Positions 40,098 to 47,911 of a stretch of 64,000 bases of DNA are shown here, in pieces. Position 1 is the stretch's first letter. Each line of letters begins with the position of its first letter. The translations under genes were made by a program, and so were the position numbers. The notes below the pieces were generated by a model. That model was not told the DNA's origin and searched no databases. It saw only the letters and a program-made list of their open reading frames with translations. This DNA is from S015-6 sp964384945 (GTDB lineage Bacteria > Desulfobacterota > DSWW01): positions 1-64,000 of the forward strand of contig CAYLMK010000010.1 in the NCBI GenBank assembly GCA_964384945.1, read 5' to 3'.

Positions 40098-40535
40098 CTA
40101 TCCGCTTGTCGGGCCGGCCTTCGTCATCTCCTCCATGAGCTTGATCTTCTTTTCCTGAAGGAGTTTCTTCTTGTGTGCGTCCCGAAGCTTGTATAGCAGA
40201 TCGTCGATGTCCATGGGCTTCATCAGGTAGTCGAAGGCGCCGGTCTCCATGCCCTGGATCGCCACCTCCACATTGGCATGTCCCGTGAGCATGATGACCT
40301 CGGTCATGGGATGGTCTTTCTTGATCCGTCGGAGCGTTTCGATGCCGCCGATTCCGGGCATCTTCACATCCAGCACCACCACGTCCACGGGCTCTTTTTC
40401 GAGCAGGCCGAGGGCCTCCTCGCCGCATGGGACCGCTGTCACGTTGACGTTGCGCTTCTTCAGGCGCTTCACCAAGGTTTCCAGAAACTCCGCCTCGTCA
40501 TCCACAAGCAGCACCTTGATCGGATCCACGGGCAT
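40098..40535 (-). CDS. single-domain response regulator (third of three)
   Basis: 145 residues: VLLVDDEAEFLETLVKRLKK, acceptor Asp in VVVLDVKMPGIGGIETL, Thr in VIMLTGHANVEVAIQG, Lys in YLMKPMDIDDLLYK, then a basic helical tail. The ATG at 40535 shares its A with the preceding TGA; a GTG one codon earlier is an alternative. No output domain. Its relatives are the two RRs just upstream and the RR at 29464. Confidence 0.88.
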   Translation of the reverse strand: MPVDPIKVLLVDDEAEFLETLVKRLKKRNVNVTAVPCGEEALGLLEKEPVDVVVLDVKMPGIGGIETLRRIKKDHPMTEVIMLTGHANVEVAIQGMETGAFDYLMKPMDIDDLLYKLRDAHKKKLLQEKKIKLMEEMTKAGPTSG

Positions 40536-40930
40536 CACCCCCGGTGTTTGACCGCTTCTCGAATCTTTTCCAAGAGTTCTTCCAGCTCGCAGGGCTTGGT
40601 CAGGTAATCGAATGCGCCGAACTCCATGCCGTCCCGGGCCGCCTGTTCGGAGCCGTGACCGGTAAGCATGATGACCTCCAGACGGGGGTCCATCTTCTTG
40701 AGGATCTTCAGGACCTCGATGCCGTCCATGTCCTCCATCTTCAAGTCCAGGACGGCCACGTCGAAGTCCTCCTGGCGCATCGCCTGGATCGCCTGCTGTC
40801 CGCTGTAGGTCTTCTTGACGTCGATGTTTCTCTTGGACAGCCGGTTGGCCAGGACATGAACGTAGCCTTCTTCATCGTCCACGAGCAGAAGCCGGGTACG
40901 TCCTGTCTGGGTTCTTTCGTTCTCGGTCAT
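40535..40930 (-). CDS. single-domain response regulator (second of three)
   Basis: 131 residues: LLLVDDEEGYVHVLANRLSK, acceptor Asp in VAVLDLKMEDMDGIEVL (Glu-Asp instead of Pro-x after Met), Thr in VIMLTGHGSEQAARDG, Lys in YLTKPCELEELLEK. There is no tail or output domain. It starts 9 nt after the preceding RR and its stop overlaps the next RR start. The altered loop after the acceptor suggests a different partner or dephosphorylation rate from its neighbours. Confidence 0.88.
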   Translation of the reverse strand: MTENERTQTGRTRLLLVDDEEGYVHVLANRLSKRNIDVKKTYSGQQAIQAMRQEDFDVAVLDLKMEDMDGIEVLKILKKMDPRLEVIMLTGHGSEQAARDGMEFGAFDYLTKPCELEELLEKIREAVKHRG

Positions 40931-40939
40931 GGCATTCTT

Positions 40940-41371
40940 CTAGGCCCGGCGGGAGAGGATCTCTTTGATTCGCGCCTCCTCGATCTTCTCGTCGTGCGCC
41001 CTCTTCTTGGCTGCGGCTGCCTCGACCTTCGAAACCAGTGTCTCGATTTCGCAGGGTTTCATCAGGTAGTCGAAGGCGCCTTGCTTCATTCCCTCGATGG
41101 CCGACTCGACCGTGGCGTGGCCCGTGAGCATGATGACCTCCACCAGGGGGAACTGCCGCTTGATCTCCCTGAGCGTTTCGATGCCGTCCATGCCCGGCAT
41201 CTTCACGTCCAGGATGACGACCTGGAGGTTCGTCTGTTCCGCAAGGGTGCTCAGGGCCGCCTGCCCGCTGAAGACGCCTTTGACGTCGAAGCCCCTCTTG
41301 GTCAGGCGCTTGACCATGGTCTCTACAAAGGGTTCCTCATCGTCGACCAGGAGTACCTTCGCCATCTGCAT
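40940..41371 (-). CDS. single-domain response regulator (first of three)
   Basis: 143 residues: VLLVDDEEPFVETMVKRLTK, acceptor Asp in VVILDVKMPGMDGIETL, Thr in VIMLTGHATVESAIEG, Lys in YLMKPCEIETLVSK, then a 25-residue basic tail. AGAGGAG lies about 9 nt before ATG 41371. It directly follows the Cache HK gene (78 nt gap) and is the most canonical of the three; it most resembles the RR at 29464. Confidence 0.9.
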   Translation of the reverse strand: MQMAKVLLVDDEEPFVETMVKRLTKRGFDVKGVFSGQAALSTLAEQTNLQVVILDVKMPGMDGIETLREIKRQFPLVEVIMLTGHATVESAIEGMKQGAFDYLMKPCEIETLVSKVEAAAAKKRAHDEKIEEARIKEILSRRA

Positions 41372-41449
41372 GTGGATTTCTCCTCTTTCCCGCTTTGCCT
41401 TTGGAAAACTCCCCGGTCCGCCGCGTCCGGCCCGCCGGGGGTGAGCCCG

Positions 41450-43183
41450 TCAGCGCGCTGCTTCCGTCTGCGCCCTCGCCTCCTTGACCGGCCTTTCCTC
41501 CTTCTGCCTGGGCAGAGGGATCTGGATGCGGAAGGTGGTCCCCATGTTGACGATGCTCCTCACCGTGATGTCCCCCCCCATCTTCTTGATGATGCCGTAG
41601 CAGATGGACAGGCCCAGGCCCGTTCCCTTTCCCACCGGCTTGGTCGTGAAGAAGGGATCAAAGATCCTGTCAAGGTTGGCCCGGGGGATCCCCGGGCCCG
41701 TATCCGCCACGAATATCGTAATGAACTCCCCGTCCATCTGGGTGATGATGTCGAGCCGCCCTCCCTTCTTTTCCATGGCATCCAGGGCGTTGTTGATCAG
41801 GTTGAGCAGGACCTGCTGAAGCTCGGACTGGGAGACGCTTACGGACGGCAGCCTTTCGTCCAGCGTGGTGTTGATGACCACGCTGCTGAACTTGGCACGC
41901 TGCGCGGAGAGGGCGACCATTTCCTCGACGACTTCGTTGATCTGGACTTCCTGGACCGTGGGATCCGTCTTTCTGGCGAAGCTGAGAAGCTTGTGCGTGA
42001 TTTCCTTGCAGCGCCTGCCCTGGTTCTTGATCTGTTTGAGCGCCCTGCGGAATTCCTCGAGATTCTCTCCCTGCTTGAACTCCTCTTCGCCGAGCAGGTC
42101 CTCGATCCAGCCTGCCTCTTCGACCATGATGGCCACGGGATTGTTGATCTCATGGGCGATGCCCGCCGCCAGTTCGCCGACGGACGCAAGCTTGCCCGTT
42201 TCCACGATCTGCTCGTTCATCATCTCCTTTTCGCGGTCCGCCTTGGCGATCCGGGTGAAGAGCCTTCTCGATATGACGACCGCGGTGGTGCCGATTCCGA
42301 GGCCGCCGATCAGGATGATGACCAGCGTGAGCCTCTCAGCGCGACGGAGATCGGCGAAGGCGTCCGCCGCATTCTGCTGGTAGACAAGAACCCACTCCCG
42401 ATCCTTGAGCGGGGAGGCCACGTACAGGTTCCTTTTGCCCGTGGCGTCGTCCCTCTCGGTGACCCGCAGCCTGTCGCCGGGCTTCCTCTCTTCTTTCAGA
42501 AGGTCCAGAAAAACGCCGGTATTCGAAGCGATGTCAAGATAGGGCTTTGTCTGGAGTTCGCCCTCCCTGTTCAGAATGAATGCGAAGCCGGTCTGCCCCA
42601 TGCGGATCTTTTCCACCAGGGCGTTGAAGGCGACGAAGTCCACGGTGGCACGGAGGATCCAGGACTCGCCCCTCCATTCTTTTCGTACGGCGACGATGAA
42701 ATGGGGAAGGTTTCGAAGCCCGAGGAACACATCGCTGACGAAGTAATCCCGTTGCAGAGCCTTCCGGAACCAGTCGGCCTGAGAGTAGTCGGCGCGGGCA
42801 AGGCTGAACGGACCCGCGTACGTGTGCTGCACCCCTTTCGAATCGATGATTCCGAGGTCCACGAAGACGGGGCCGTATACCTCCTGCAGAACGGACAGGC
42901 GCTCCTTCAGGAAGGTCTCGTCGCTCAACGCCTCGAACCCGAAGGTCATGGCAAGGATCCGGACGTCTCCGAGCCTCTGGGAGAGAAAATTGTCGATGTT
43001 CTGTTTGTGTTTCTGCACGAGTTCGATCAGGTGGGCCTCCACCTTCTCCCGGTAGGAGTGACGAAACTCGTAAAGGATCAGGCTCGTGACCAGCAGCAAG
43101 GGGGCAACCGAGACCAGGATGATGGTCACGGCCATGTTCCGGGTCCGGGTTCGGTAATAGGCATCCGTGGTCTGGTCACTCAT
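41450..43183 (-). CDS. membrane sensor histidine kinase with double-Cache sensor
   Basis: 577 residues: TM1 (about 18-40, AVTIILVSVAPLLLVTSLIL), dCache-like periplasmic domain (about 45-295; YGPVFVDLGIIDSKGVQHTY, DYFVSDVFLGLRNLPHFIVA, TGFAFILNREGELQTKP), TM2 (about 298-320), HisKA with H-box AAGIAHEINNPVAIM (His about 345) and HATPase (LLNLINNALDAMEKKGG, DTGPGIPR, GTGLGLSICYG). It is a paralogue of the HK at 27803, including the VDLG-ID and SDV-G-R-PH-IVA sensor motifs. ATG 43183 is used; GTG 43258 is in frame but has no better site. First gene of the minus-strand operon driven by the promoter at 43314-43329. Confidence 0.9.
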   Translation of the reverse strand: MSDQTTDAYYRTRTRNMAVTIILVSVAPLLLVTSLILYEFRHSYREKVEAHLIELVQKHKQNIDNFLSQRLGDVRILAMTFGFEALSDETFLKERLSVLQEVYGPVFVDLGIIDSKGVQHTYAGPFSLARADYSQADWFRKALQRDYFVSDVFLGLRNLPHFIVAVRKEWRGESWILRATVDFVAFNALVEKIRMGQTGFAFILNREGELQTKPYLDIASNTGVFLDLLKEERKPGDRLRVTERDDATGKRNLYVASPLKDREWVLVYQQNAADAFADLRRAERLTLVIILIGGLGIGTTAVVISRRLFTRIAKADREKEMMNEQIVETGKLASVGELAAGIAHEINNPVAIMVEEAGWIEDLLGEEEFKQGENLEEFRRALKQIKNQGRRCKEITHKLLSFARKTDPTVQEVQINEVVEEMVALSAQRAKFSSVVINTTLDERLPSVSVSQSELQQVLLNLINNALDAMEKKGGRLDIITQMDGEFITIFVADTGPGIPRANLDRIFDPFFTTKPVGKGTGLGLSICYGIIKKMGGDITVRSIVNMGTTFRIQIPLPRQKEERPVKEARAQTEAAR

Positions 43184-43313
43184 CTTCTGTCCCGACAGGA
43201 GGATCGGACCTGGCAGGCCCTGGGTCTTGGCCCTGTCGAACGGCCGGGCCGGAGGCACTGCTTCTCCGGGCTGCGCAAATCACGCACGATTCCAAAAGAT
43301 CCCGAGAGGGAGC

Positions 43314-43329
43314 AGCAAGGTGCATGCCA
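43314..43329 (-). promoter_or_regulatory. sigma-54 promoter of the HK-RR-RR-RR-TauE operon
   Basis: On the minus strand TGGCATGCACCTTGCT, one change from consensus with exact spacing. It lies about 130 nt before ATG 43183 and about 95 bp from the palindrome at 43423-43459. Confidence 0.77.
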
Positions 43330-43422
43330 AGAGGACAGGAGGGAAGGTAGCATAGAAATCCAAAAGAGTAAAAGGGTTAGCCCCTTCGCGCCTCGGCCGG
43401 GCTTCGCGGGGGAATTGCTCTG

Positions 43423-43459
43423 TGTCGGTTTCTTTTGCAGGGTGGAAAGAAAGCCGACA
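43423..43459. promoter_or_regulatory. shared enhancer site between the minus-strand HK operon and the 43686 gene
   Basis: Outer arms TGTCGG (43423-43428) and CCGACA (43454-43459, within GCCGACA) enclose mirror-image TTTCTTTT and GGAAAGAAA stretches, with a central TTTTGCA-GGG-TGGAAAG. The 37-bp span equals that of 7807-7843. Downstream genes on the plus side of both sites are paralogues (8427 and 43686). Confidence 0.65.
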
Positions 43460-43590
43460 ATCGAAATCGGCCGGGGAGAGCCGGTGCGGCCTCTTCTTTT
43501 CAGAAGCGAGGATGCCCGATTGAGAGGCCCGGCCGGCCGCCGTCATGGAAGATCGGAATCGCTTTCCCCTTTACCGTTCATGAGATAGTT

Positions 43591-43606
43591 GGTATTCTCT
43601 TTCCCG
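43591..43606 (+). promoter_or_regulatory. weak sigma-54-like promoter of the 43686 gene
   Basis: TGGTATTCTCTTTCCC has the -24 GG but lacks the -12 GC (TTCC in place of TTGC). The position, 80 nt before ATG 43686 and 131 bp after the palindrome, is right; the sequence match is poor. Confidence 0.33.
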
Positions 43607-43685
43607 GCGTTCGGGTCCCACCCAGGGGAGGAAGGGTACCTCCGGGTCGAAAGGCTGCCAATCATCGGAACGGCGGTGCGCGGAC

Positions 43686-44888
43686 ATGGGCGGGGTGCAA
43701 GAGAGCATCCGGCAGGAACTGGATCAGAAGAAGGGCATTCTCCTGAGAGAACTGAAGGACCGTTCTCTCTGGTTCGTCCGGCTTCGATGGTGGGTTCCCC
43801 CCTGTATAGCGGTGGCCGCCTGGGCGGCGCTGGAGATCGGGTTCGCCTTCCCTCATAAGGAGATCCTGCTGGTCGCAGGGTTTATCCTCCTCTACAACAT
43901 CTTCTTCTATATCCTGAGCCGGCGATACCGGGCCGAGGCGGTGCAGGAGGAACGCAGGCTGCGGCATTTCGCCTACGCGCAGGTGGGCCTGGATTACGCG
44001 GCCATGTTCCTTCTGGCTCATTTCACCGGCGGCGCGACGAGCCCCTTCCTGTTCTTCTTCCTGTTCCACATCATTTTCACCTCCATCCTCCTGCCGCGCT
44101 TTTCCGCTTACGGGGTTTCGGTCCTGGTGGCGGCGGGCGTTTGCGCCATGGCCTGTGCAGAGCACCAGCTCTGGCTTCCGCATCACTCGCTCTTCTATCG
44201 GGGCGCGGACATCGTTCCGGTGCGGCATCCCGTTCGCATGGGGGTGGAAATGGGCGTTTTCGCGGCCTCGGTGTTCATCACCGCCTGGGTCACGAGCGCC
44301 ATCATGACCATGCTCCGGACCAGGATCCGAGACCTGGGGGATATGTCCGACTCCGTGACCCGGCTCAACAACAAGCTCAACGCACTCTTCTCGGTGATTC
44401 AGGCGATCGGCTCCGCGCAGCGCCTCGAGCAGGTGCTCAGCATCGTGACGTCCGAACTGCAACTGGTCATGGGGGTGAGGGGCATCTCGGTGAAGATGCT
44501 CAGTGAGGATGGAAGATACCTGCGATATGCAGCCGCTTACGGGCTCCCCGACGAGCTGTTCGTCGGAAAAGAGGTGGAATTGGACAGGAGCCTGCTCAAT
44601 CGGCGCATCGTGGACGGAGAGCCCTATCTGACCGGCAACGTGACCGAAAGGGAAAAGTTTCAGTTTGGGGAGGCCCTGGAGGCGGCCCATATCAAATCCG
44701 TTCTCTTCGTCCCCCTGACGGTGGAGGCCCGCGTGATCGGGATCCTGGGGGCGTACTGTGTCCACAGGAACTGCTTTACCGATGCGGACGTGGAGTTCTT
44801 CCGCCTGGCGGCAGGACTCGTGGCCATTGCCATCGAGAACGCAAGGGCTTACGAGGCCAATGCGAAGATCCGTCAGGAAGGATCCTGA
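43686..44888 (+). CDS. six-TM GAF sensor protein lacking a kinase module
   Basis: 400 residues, aligned by eye along its whole length with residues 1-400 of the HK at 8427: same N-terminal helix (LLRELKDRSLWFVRLRWWVP), same TM set (FHIIFTSILLPRFSAYG, VFAASVFITAWVTSAIM), same GAF domain (MGVRGISVKMLSEDGRYLRY, KSVLFVPLTVEARVIGILGA). It stops shortly after the GAF (ENARAYEANAKIRQEGS), where the paralogue continues into HisKA, so there is no phosphoacceptor or ATP site. It could sequester signal or heterodimerise with the full-length HK. No frameshift relic of a kinase is seen in the 30 nt before the convergent gene. Confidence 0.82.
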   Translation: MGGVQESIRQELDQKKGILLRELKDRSLWFVRLRWWVPPCIAVAAWAALEIGFAFPHKEILLVAGFILLYNIFFYILSRRYRAEAVQEERRLRHFAYAQVGLDYAAMFLLAHFTGGATSPFLFFFLFHIIFTSILLPRFSAYGVSVLVAAGVCAMACAEHQLWLPHHSLFYRGADIVPVRHPVRMGVEMGVFAASVFITAWVTSAIMTMLRTRIRDLGDMSDSVTRLNNKLNALFSVIQAIGSAQRLEQVLSIVTSELQLVMGVRGISVKMLSEDGRYLRYAAAYGLPDELFVGKEVELDRSLLNRRIVDGEPYLTGNVTEREKFQFGEALEAAHIKSVLFVPLTVEARVIGILGAYCVHRNCFTDADVEFFRLAAGLVAIAIENARAYEANAKIRQEGS

Positions 44889-44919
44889 TCCGGATTGCGG
44901 GCGACGCAGCGTCTGCAGG

Positions 44920-47589
44920 CTAAAGGTTGCGGAGGTCGATCCGCAGCTCATAGTCCGAGGAGTCCGGGATTCGATGGATGCCGAACCCGAGCCTCCTGCC
45001 CAGCGCCAGCATCCTCGTGTTCCCGGGCAGTACGGACCCCCATATCTCCTCGATTCCTTGCTCCTTGGCCAGGGCGAGACATCGCGTGAGCAGCGCGGCC
45101 CCGATGCCCTTGCCCTGCCACGGATCCCCGATGACCACGCTCAATTCCGCTCGGTTTTCACCCGGGATACGGTGGACGCGGGCGGCCCCGAGCATGCGTT
45201 CCGGAGCCTCGGATTCGCTGAGAGCAATCAGGGCGATTTCCCGGTCGTAATCGATTTGGGTGAATCGCGCCAGCATGCTGTGCGAAAGGGCCTTCAGGGG
45301 CGTGAAGAACCGGTAGTAGACGCTTTGCGGCGACAGGGTATTGAAGAGTTCTTCCAGCAAGGGGGCATCCTCGGGCCGGATCGGCCGGAGGAAACAGGGA
45401 ACGCCTCCCTCGGTCACGGTGTGGATTTCGTGGTGGTCGGGATAGGCGCTGATGACGAGATGAAAGGGGGACGGCACCGGGGACGGACACAGGATGACGC
45501 GGGCATCCACCGCGCAGGCCCTGTCGCGACAAAGAAGAAAGGGATTGATATCGATCGCCTCGATGTCGGAGAAGTCGGTCACGAGTTGCGCCAGCCGGAT
45601 CAGGGTTTCCTCGAGCCGCGCGAGGTCCGTCGATGCAAGGTTTCGATTCCGCTGGAGTACGCGAAAGATCCTTGTTTCTTCCATCAGCCGTCTGGCCAGA
45701 AGGCGGTTCAGAGGAGGCAGCGCGATGGCCTGATCCCGGAGAACGTCGGTCAGGACCCCGCCCGTCCCGAAAAGGACCACGGGCCCGAAATCCGGGTCCT
45801 TCCGTGCCCCCAGGATCAGCTCGACCTGCGGGTTTTCGAGCATGGGCTGAATCGTCACCCCCTCCAGTCGAGCCCCGGGCTGGCAGGCCCGGGCACTCGA
45901 TTGGAGGCCTTCAAAGGCGTGGCGAACGTCCGGCTCGCTGCGCAGGTTCAGGCGCACGCCATCCGCGTCGGTCTTGTGCAGGATGTCCCGAGAATGAATC
46001 TTCATGGCAACGGGAAAGCCCAATTCCTTCGACTTTTCCACGGCCTCGTCGACATGGCGGGCGACCTCGGTCCGGTTCACGGGGATGCCGTAGGCGGAGA
46101 GCAGCGCCTTGGACTCCGGCTCCGTCAGAACGGGGGGGGCCTGCCGGAGGCCTGTCTCGATAAGGGCCTTTGCGCCTGCCGGATCCACCTCGATACGTCG
46201 GGAAAGCTTCGGCGGGATCTCCTGGAGCATTTCGACATGGAGCGAGTAACGGTAGAGATCCACGAAGGCCCGGACTGCGCGCTCCGGAGAATCGAAGGTT
46301 GGAATGCCTGCGCGGTTCAAAAGGTTGCGGCCCTGCTCCACGGACGCTCCCCCCAGCCAGCAGGCGAAAAGGGGATAGGGCCTCCCACGGAGGACCTCGG
46401 CCAGGGCGCGCGCCACCCCCGTGGGCTCGGTGGTCCGTTGCGGAGCGAGCATGACGAGGAGGCCGTTCACCTCGCGGGCCTCCAGGCATGCCTCGACCAC
46501 CTTTCGGAAACGCTCCGGCGCGGCGTCTCCGAAAATGTCGATCGGATTGCCGCGGCTCCAGTTGGGGGGGAGCAGTTCCTCCAGCCTCCGGAGGGTTTCG
46601 GGGCGCAGCGCCACGGGCTCGATCCCGTAGTCGGACAGGGCGTCCGCCGCCATGACCCCGGGGCCTCCCGCATTGGTGATGATCGCCAGCCCGGGGCCGG
46701 TCGGTCTCGGCTGCTTGGCCAGGAGCTGTTCACAGTCGAAGAGCTCCTCGAAGGTCTTCACCCGCACGATACCCGCCCTCTTGAAGGCCGCGTCATAGAC
46801 CGCATCCTCGCCCGCCAGTGCCCCCGTGTGCGAGGCGGCCGCCCGGGCTCCTGCCCGGCTTCTGCCGGCCTTCAGGACGATGATCGGCTTGACTCTCGAG
46901 ACGGAGCGTGAGGCGCTCATGAACTTTCTGAAACAGGTCAATCGTTCCATGTACATCACGATGGAACTGACATCGGACTCTCCGCCCAGATAGTCGATCA
47001 AATCTCCGAAATCGACATCCAGCATGGATCCGAGGCTGACGAGGTAGCTGAACCCGACCTGCTCTCTGATCGACAGGTCCAGAAGGGCGGCGAACATGGC
47101 TCCGCTCTGGGAGACAAAGGCCATCTTTCCGTGCCGGGGCCTGTCGTTCACCAGCGACGCATTCAGCCGGGAGCGGCAGGAGATCATGCCGAGGGAGTCG
47201 GGACCGAGAATGCGAAGGCCGGAGCGATCCGCCTCGATCCTGATTCGGGACTCGGCCTCGCTGCCGAGGGGAGCTTCCGCGTCTGCAGACAGCACGATCG
47301 CGCCCCCAATCCGGGCCCTGGCACACTCGCCGATGATGGGGGGGACCTCGGAAATCGGGGTTGCGATGACGGCGAGATCGATCCCGGGCGGCAGATCCGC
47401 CACGGAAGGGACCGTGGAAACGCCGAGGAAGCTCTTTCGGCACGGGTCGACGGCGAAGAGCCTTCCGGCGAATTCCCACCCGCTCAGGTTTCGCAGCAGG
47501 GTGTCCCCCACGGTACCGTCCCGGTCCCCTGCGCCGAAGACCGCCACCGACTTTGGATGAAAGAGCCTGTCCAGATTGTGGACGCTCAT
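44920..47589 (-). CDS. NDP-forming acyl-CoA synthetase-like protein fused to a GNAT acetyltransferase (Pat-like)
   Basis: 889 residues. CoA-binding Rossmann domain (about 1-125; FHPKSVAVFGAGDRDGTVGD), succinyl-CoA-ligase-like domains (FVSQSGAMFAALLD; GRSRAGARAAASHTGALAGE, containing the SHTG histidine of ADP-forming synthetases), ATP-grasp domain (about 490-700; GFPVAMKIHSRDILHKTDAD) and GNAT domain (about 725-889; LRPIRPEDAPLLEELFN, VIGDPWQGKGIGAALL). The architecture is that of Pat/YfiQ protein lysine acetyltransferases, in some of which the synthetase His is lost; here it is kept. AAAGGG precedes ATG 47589. It probably acetylates acyl-CoA synthetases, possibly the ligase at 55547. Confidence 0.87.
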   Translation of the reverse strand: MSVHNLDRLFHPKSVAVFGAGDRDGTVGDTLLRNLSGWEFAGRLFAVDPCRKSFLGVSTVPSVADLPPGIDLAVIATPISEVPPIIGECARARIGGAIVLSADAEAPLGSEAESRIRIEADRSGLRILGPDSLGMISCRSRLNASLVNDRPRHGKMAFVSQSGAMFAALLDLSIREQVGFSYLVSLGSMLDVDFGDLIDYLGGESDVSSIVMYMERLTCFRKFMSASRSVSRVKPIIVLKAGRSRAGARAAASHTGALAGEDAVYDAAFKRAGIVRVKTFEELFDCEQLLAKQPRPTGPGLAIITNAGGPGVMAADALSDYGIEPVALRPETLRRLEELLPPNWSRGNPIDIFGDAAPERFRKVVEACLEAREVNGLLVMLAPQRTTEPTGVARALAEVLRGRPYPLFACWLGGASVEQGRNLLNRAGIPTFDSPERAVRAFVDLYRYSLHVEMLQEIPPKLSRRIEVDPAGAKALIETGLRQAPPVLTEPESKALLSAYGIPVNRTEVARHVDEAVEKSKELGFPVAMKIHSRDILHKTDADGVRLNLRSEPDVRHAFEGLQSSARACQPGARLEGVTIQPMLENPQVELILGARKDPDFGPVVLFGTGGVLTDVLRDQAIALPPLNRLLARRLMEETRIFRVLQRNRNLASTDLARLEETLIRLAQLVTDFSDIEAIDINPFLLCRDRACAVDARVILCPSPVPSPFHLVISAYPDHHEIHTVTEGGVPCFLRPIRPEDAPLLEELFNTLSPQSVYYRFFTPLKALSHSMLARFTQIDYDREIALIALSESEAPERMLGAARVHRIPGENRAELSVVIGDPWQGKGIGAALLTRCLALAKEQGIEEIWGSVLPGNTRMLALGRRLGFGIHRIPDSSDYELRIDLRNL

Positions 47590-47691
47590 CGGGCCAAACC
47601 CTTTGGCCTCGGGTCATCCCGCCGAGAGCGGCGGTGGTTCCGCCCTGTGTTGGAGGCGGTTGCCTTGCTCAGGCCTGCGAAACCTTTCGAA

Positions 47692-47707
47692 AGCAAGAAA
47701 CGTTCCA
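47692..47707 (-). promoter_or_regulatory. sigma-54-like promoter of the Pat-like gene
   Basis: On the minus strand TGGAACGTTTCTTGCT: one change in the -24 box, perfect -12 box and spacing, 103 nt before ATG 47589. I see no TTTACA/TGTAAA-type palindrome upstream, so a different activator would be expected. Confidence 0.5.
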
Positions 47708-47754
47708 ATCAGGATTCCAGGAGGCCGGTCCGCACGTTTCTTCTTGGAGGGCGG

Positions 47755-47774
47755 GGCGGGGGGAGTCTCCCGCC
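47755..47774. repeat. GC-rich inverted repeat between divergent genes
   Basis: GGCGGG and CCCGCC enclose GGGAGTCT-type sequence that can itself pair (GGGAG/CTCCC), a strong short hairpin in the 322-nt non-coding gap 47590-47911. It could be an operator for either gene. The remainder of the gap holds the promoters at 47692-47707 and 47806-47834. Confidence 0.35.
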
Positions 47775-47805
47775 GTTCTGGAGGGTGGGCAACTCCGCGC
47801 GAACA

Positions 47806-47834
47806 TTGAAAAACAGCAAACGGGGGTGTATAAG
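47806..47834 (+). promoter_or_regulatory. sigma-70-type promoter of the second PEP-synthase-like operon
   Basis: -35 TTGAAA (47806-47811), 17-bp spacer, -10 TATAAG (47829-47834), giving a start near 47841 and a 70-nt leader to ATG 47912. This is the best sigma-70-type promoter I see in the window, in contrast to the sigma-54 promoters elsewhere. Confidence 0.6.
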
Positions 47835-47911
47835 TAAGAACCGTCCAAGCCCGGGCCTTACCGCTTGCACTCCGTCAACGCCTCGGCGACCCTCTTCGGG
47901 AGACCCGCCCT

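Noticed and set aside
47692..47707. Membership of the Pat-like gene in the common enhancer regulon
   Set aside because: The -24/-12 promoter looks good, but no TTTACA/TGTAAA palindrome or TGTCGGC arm is found upstream.
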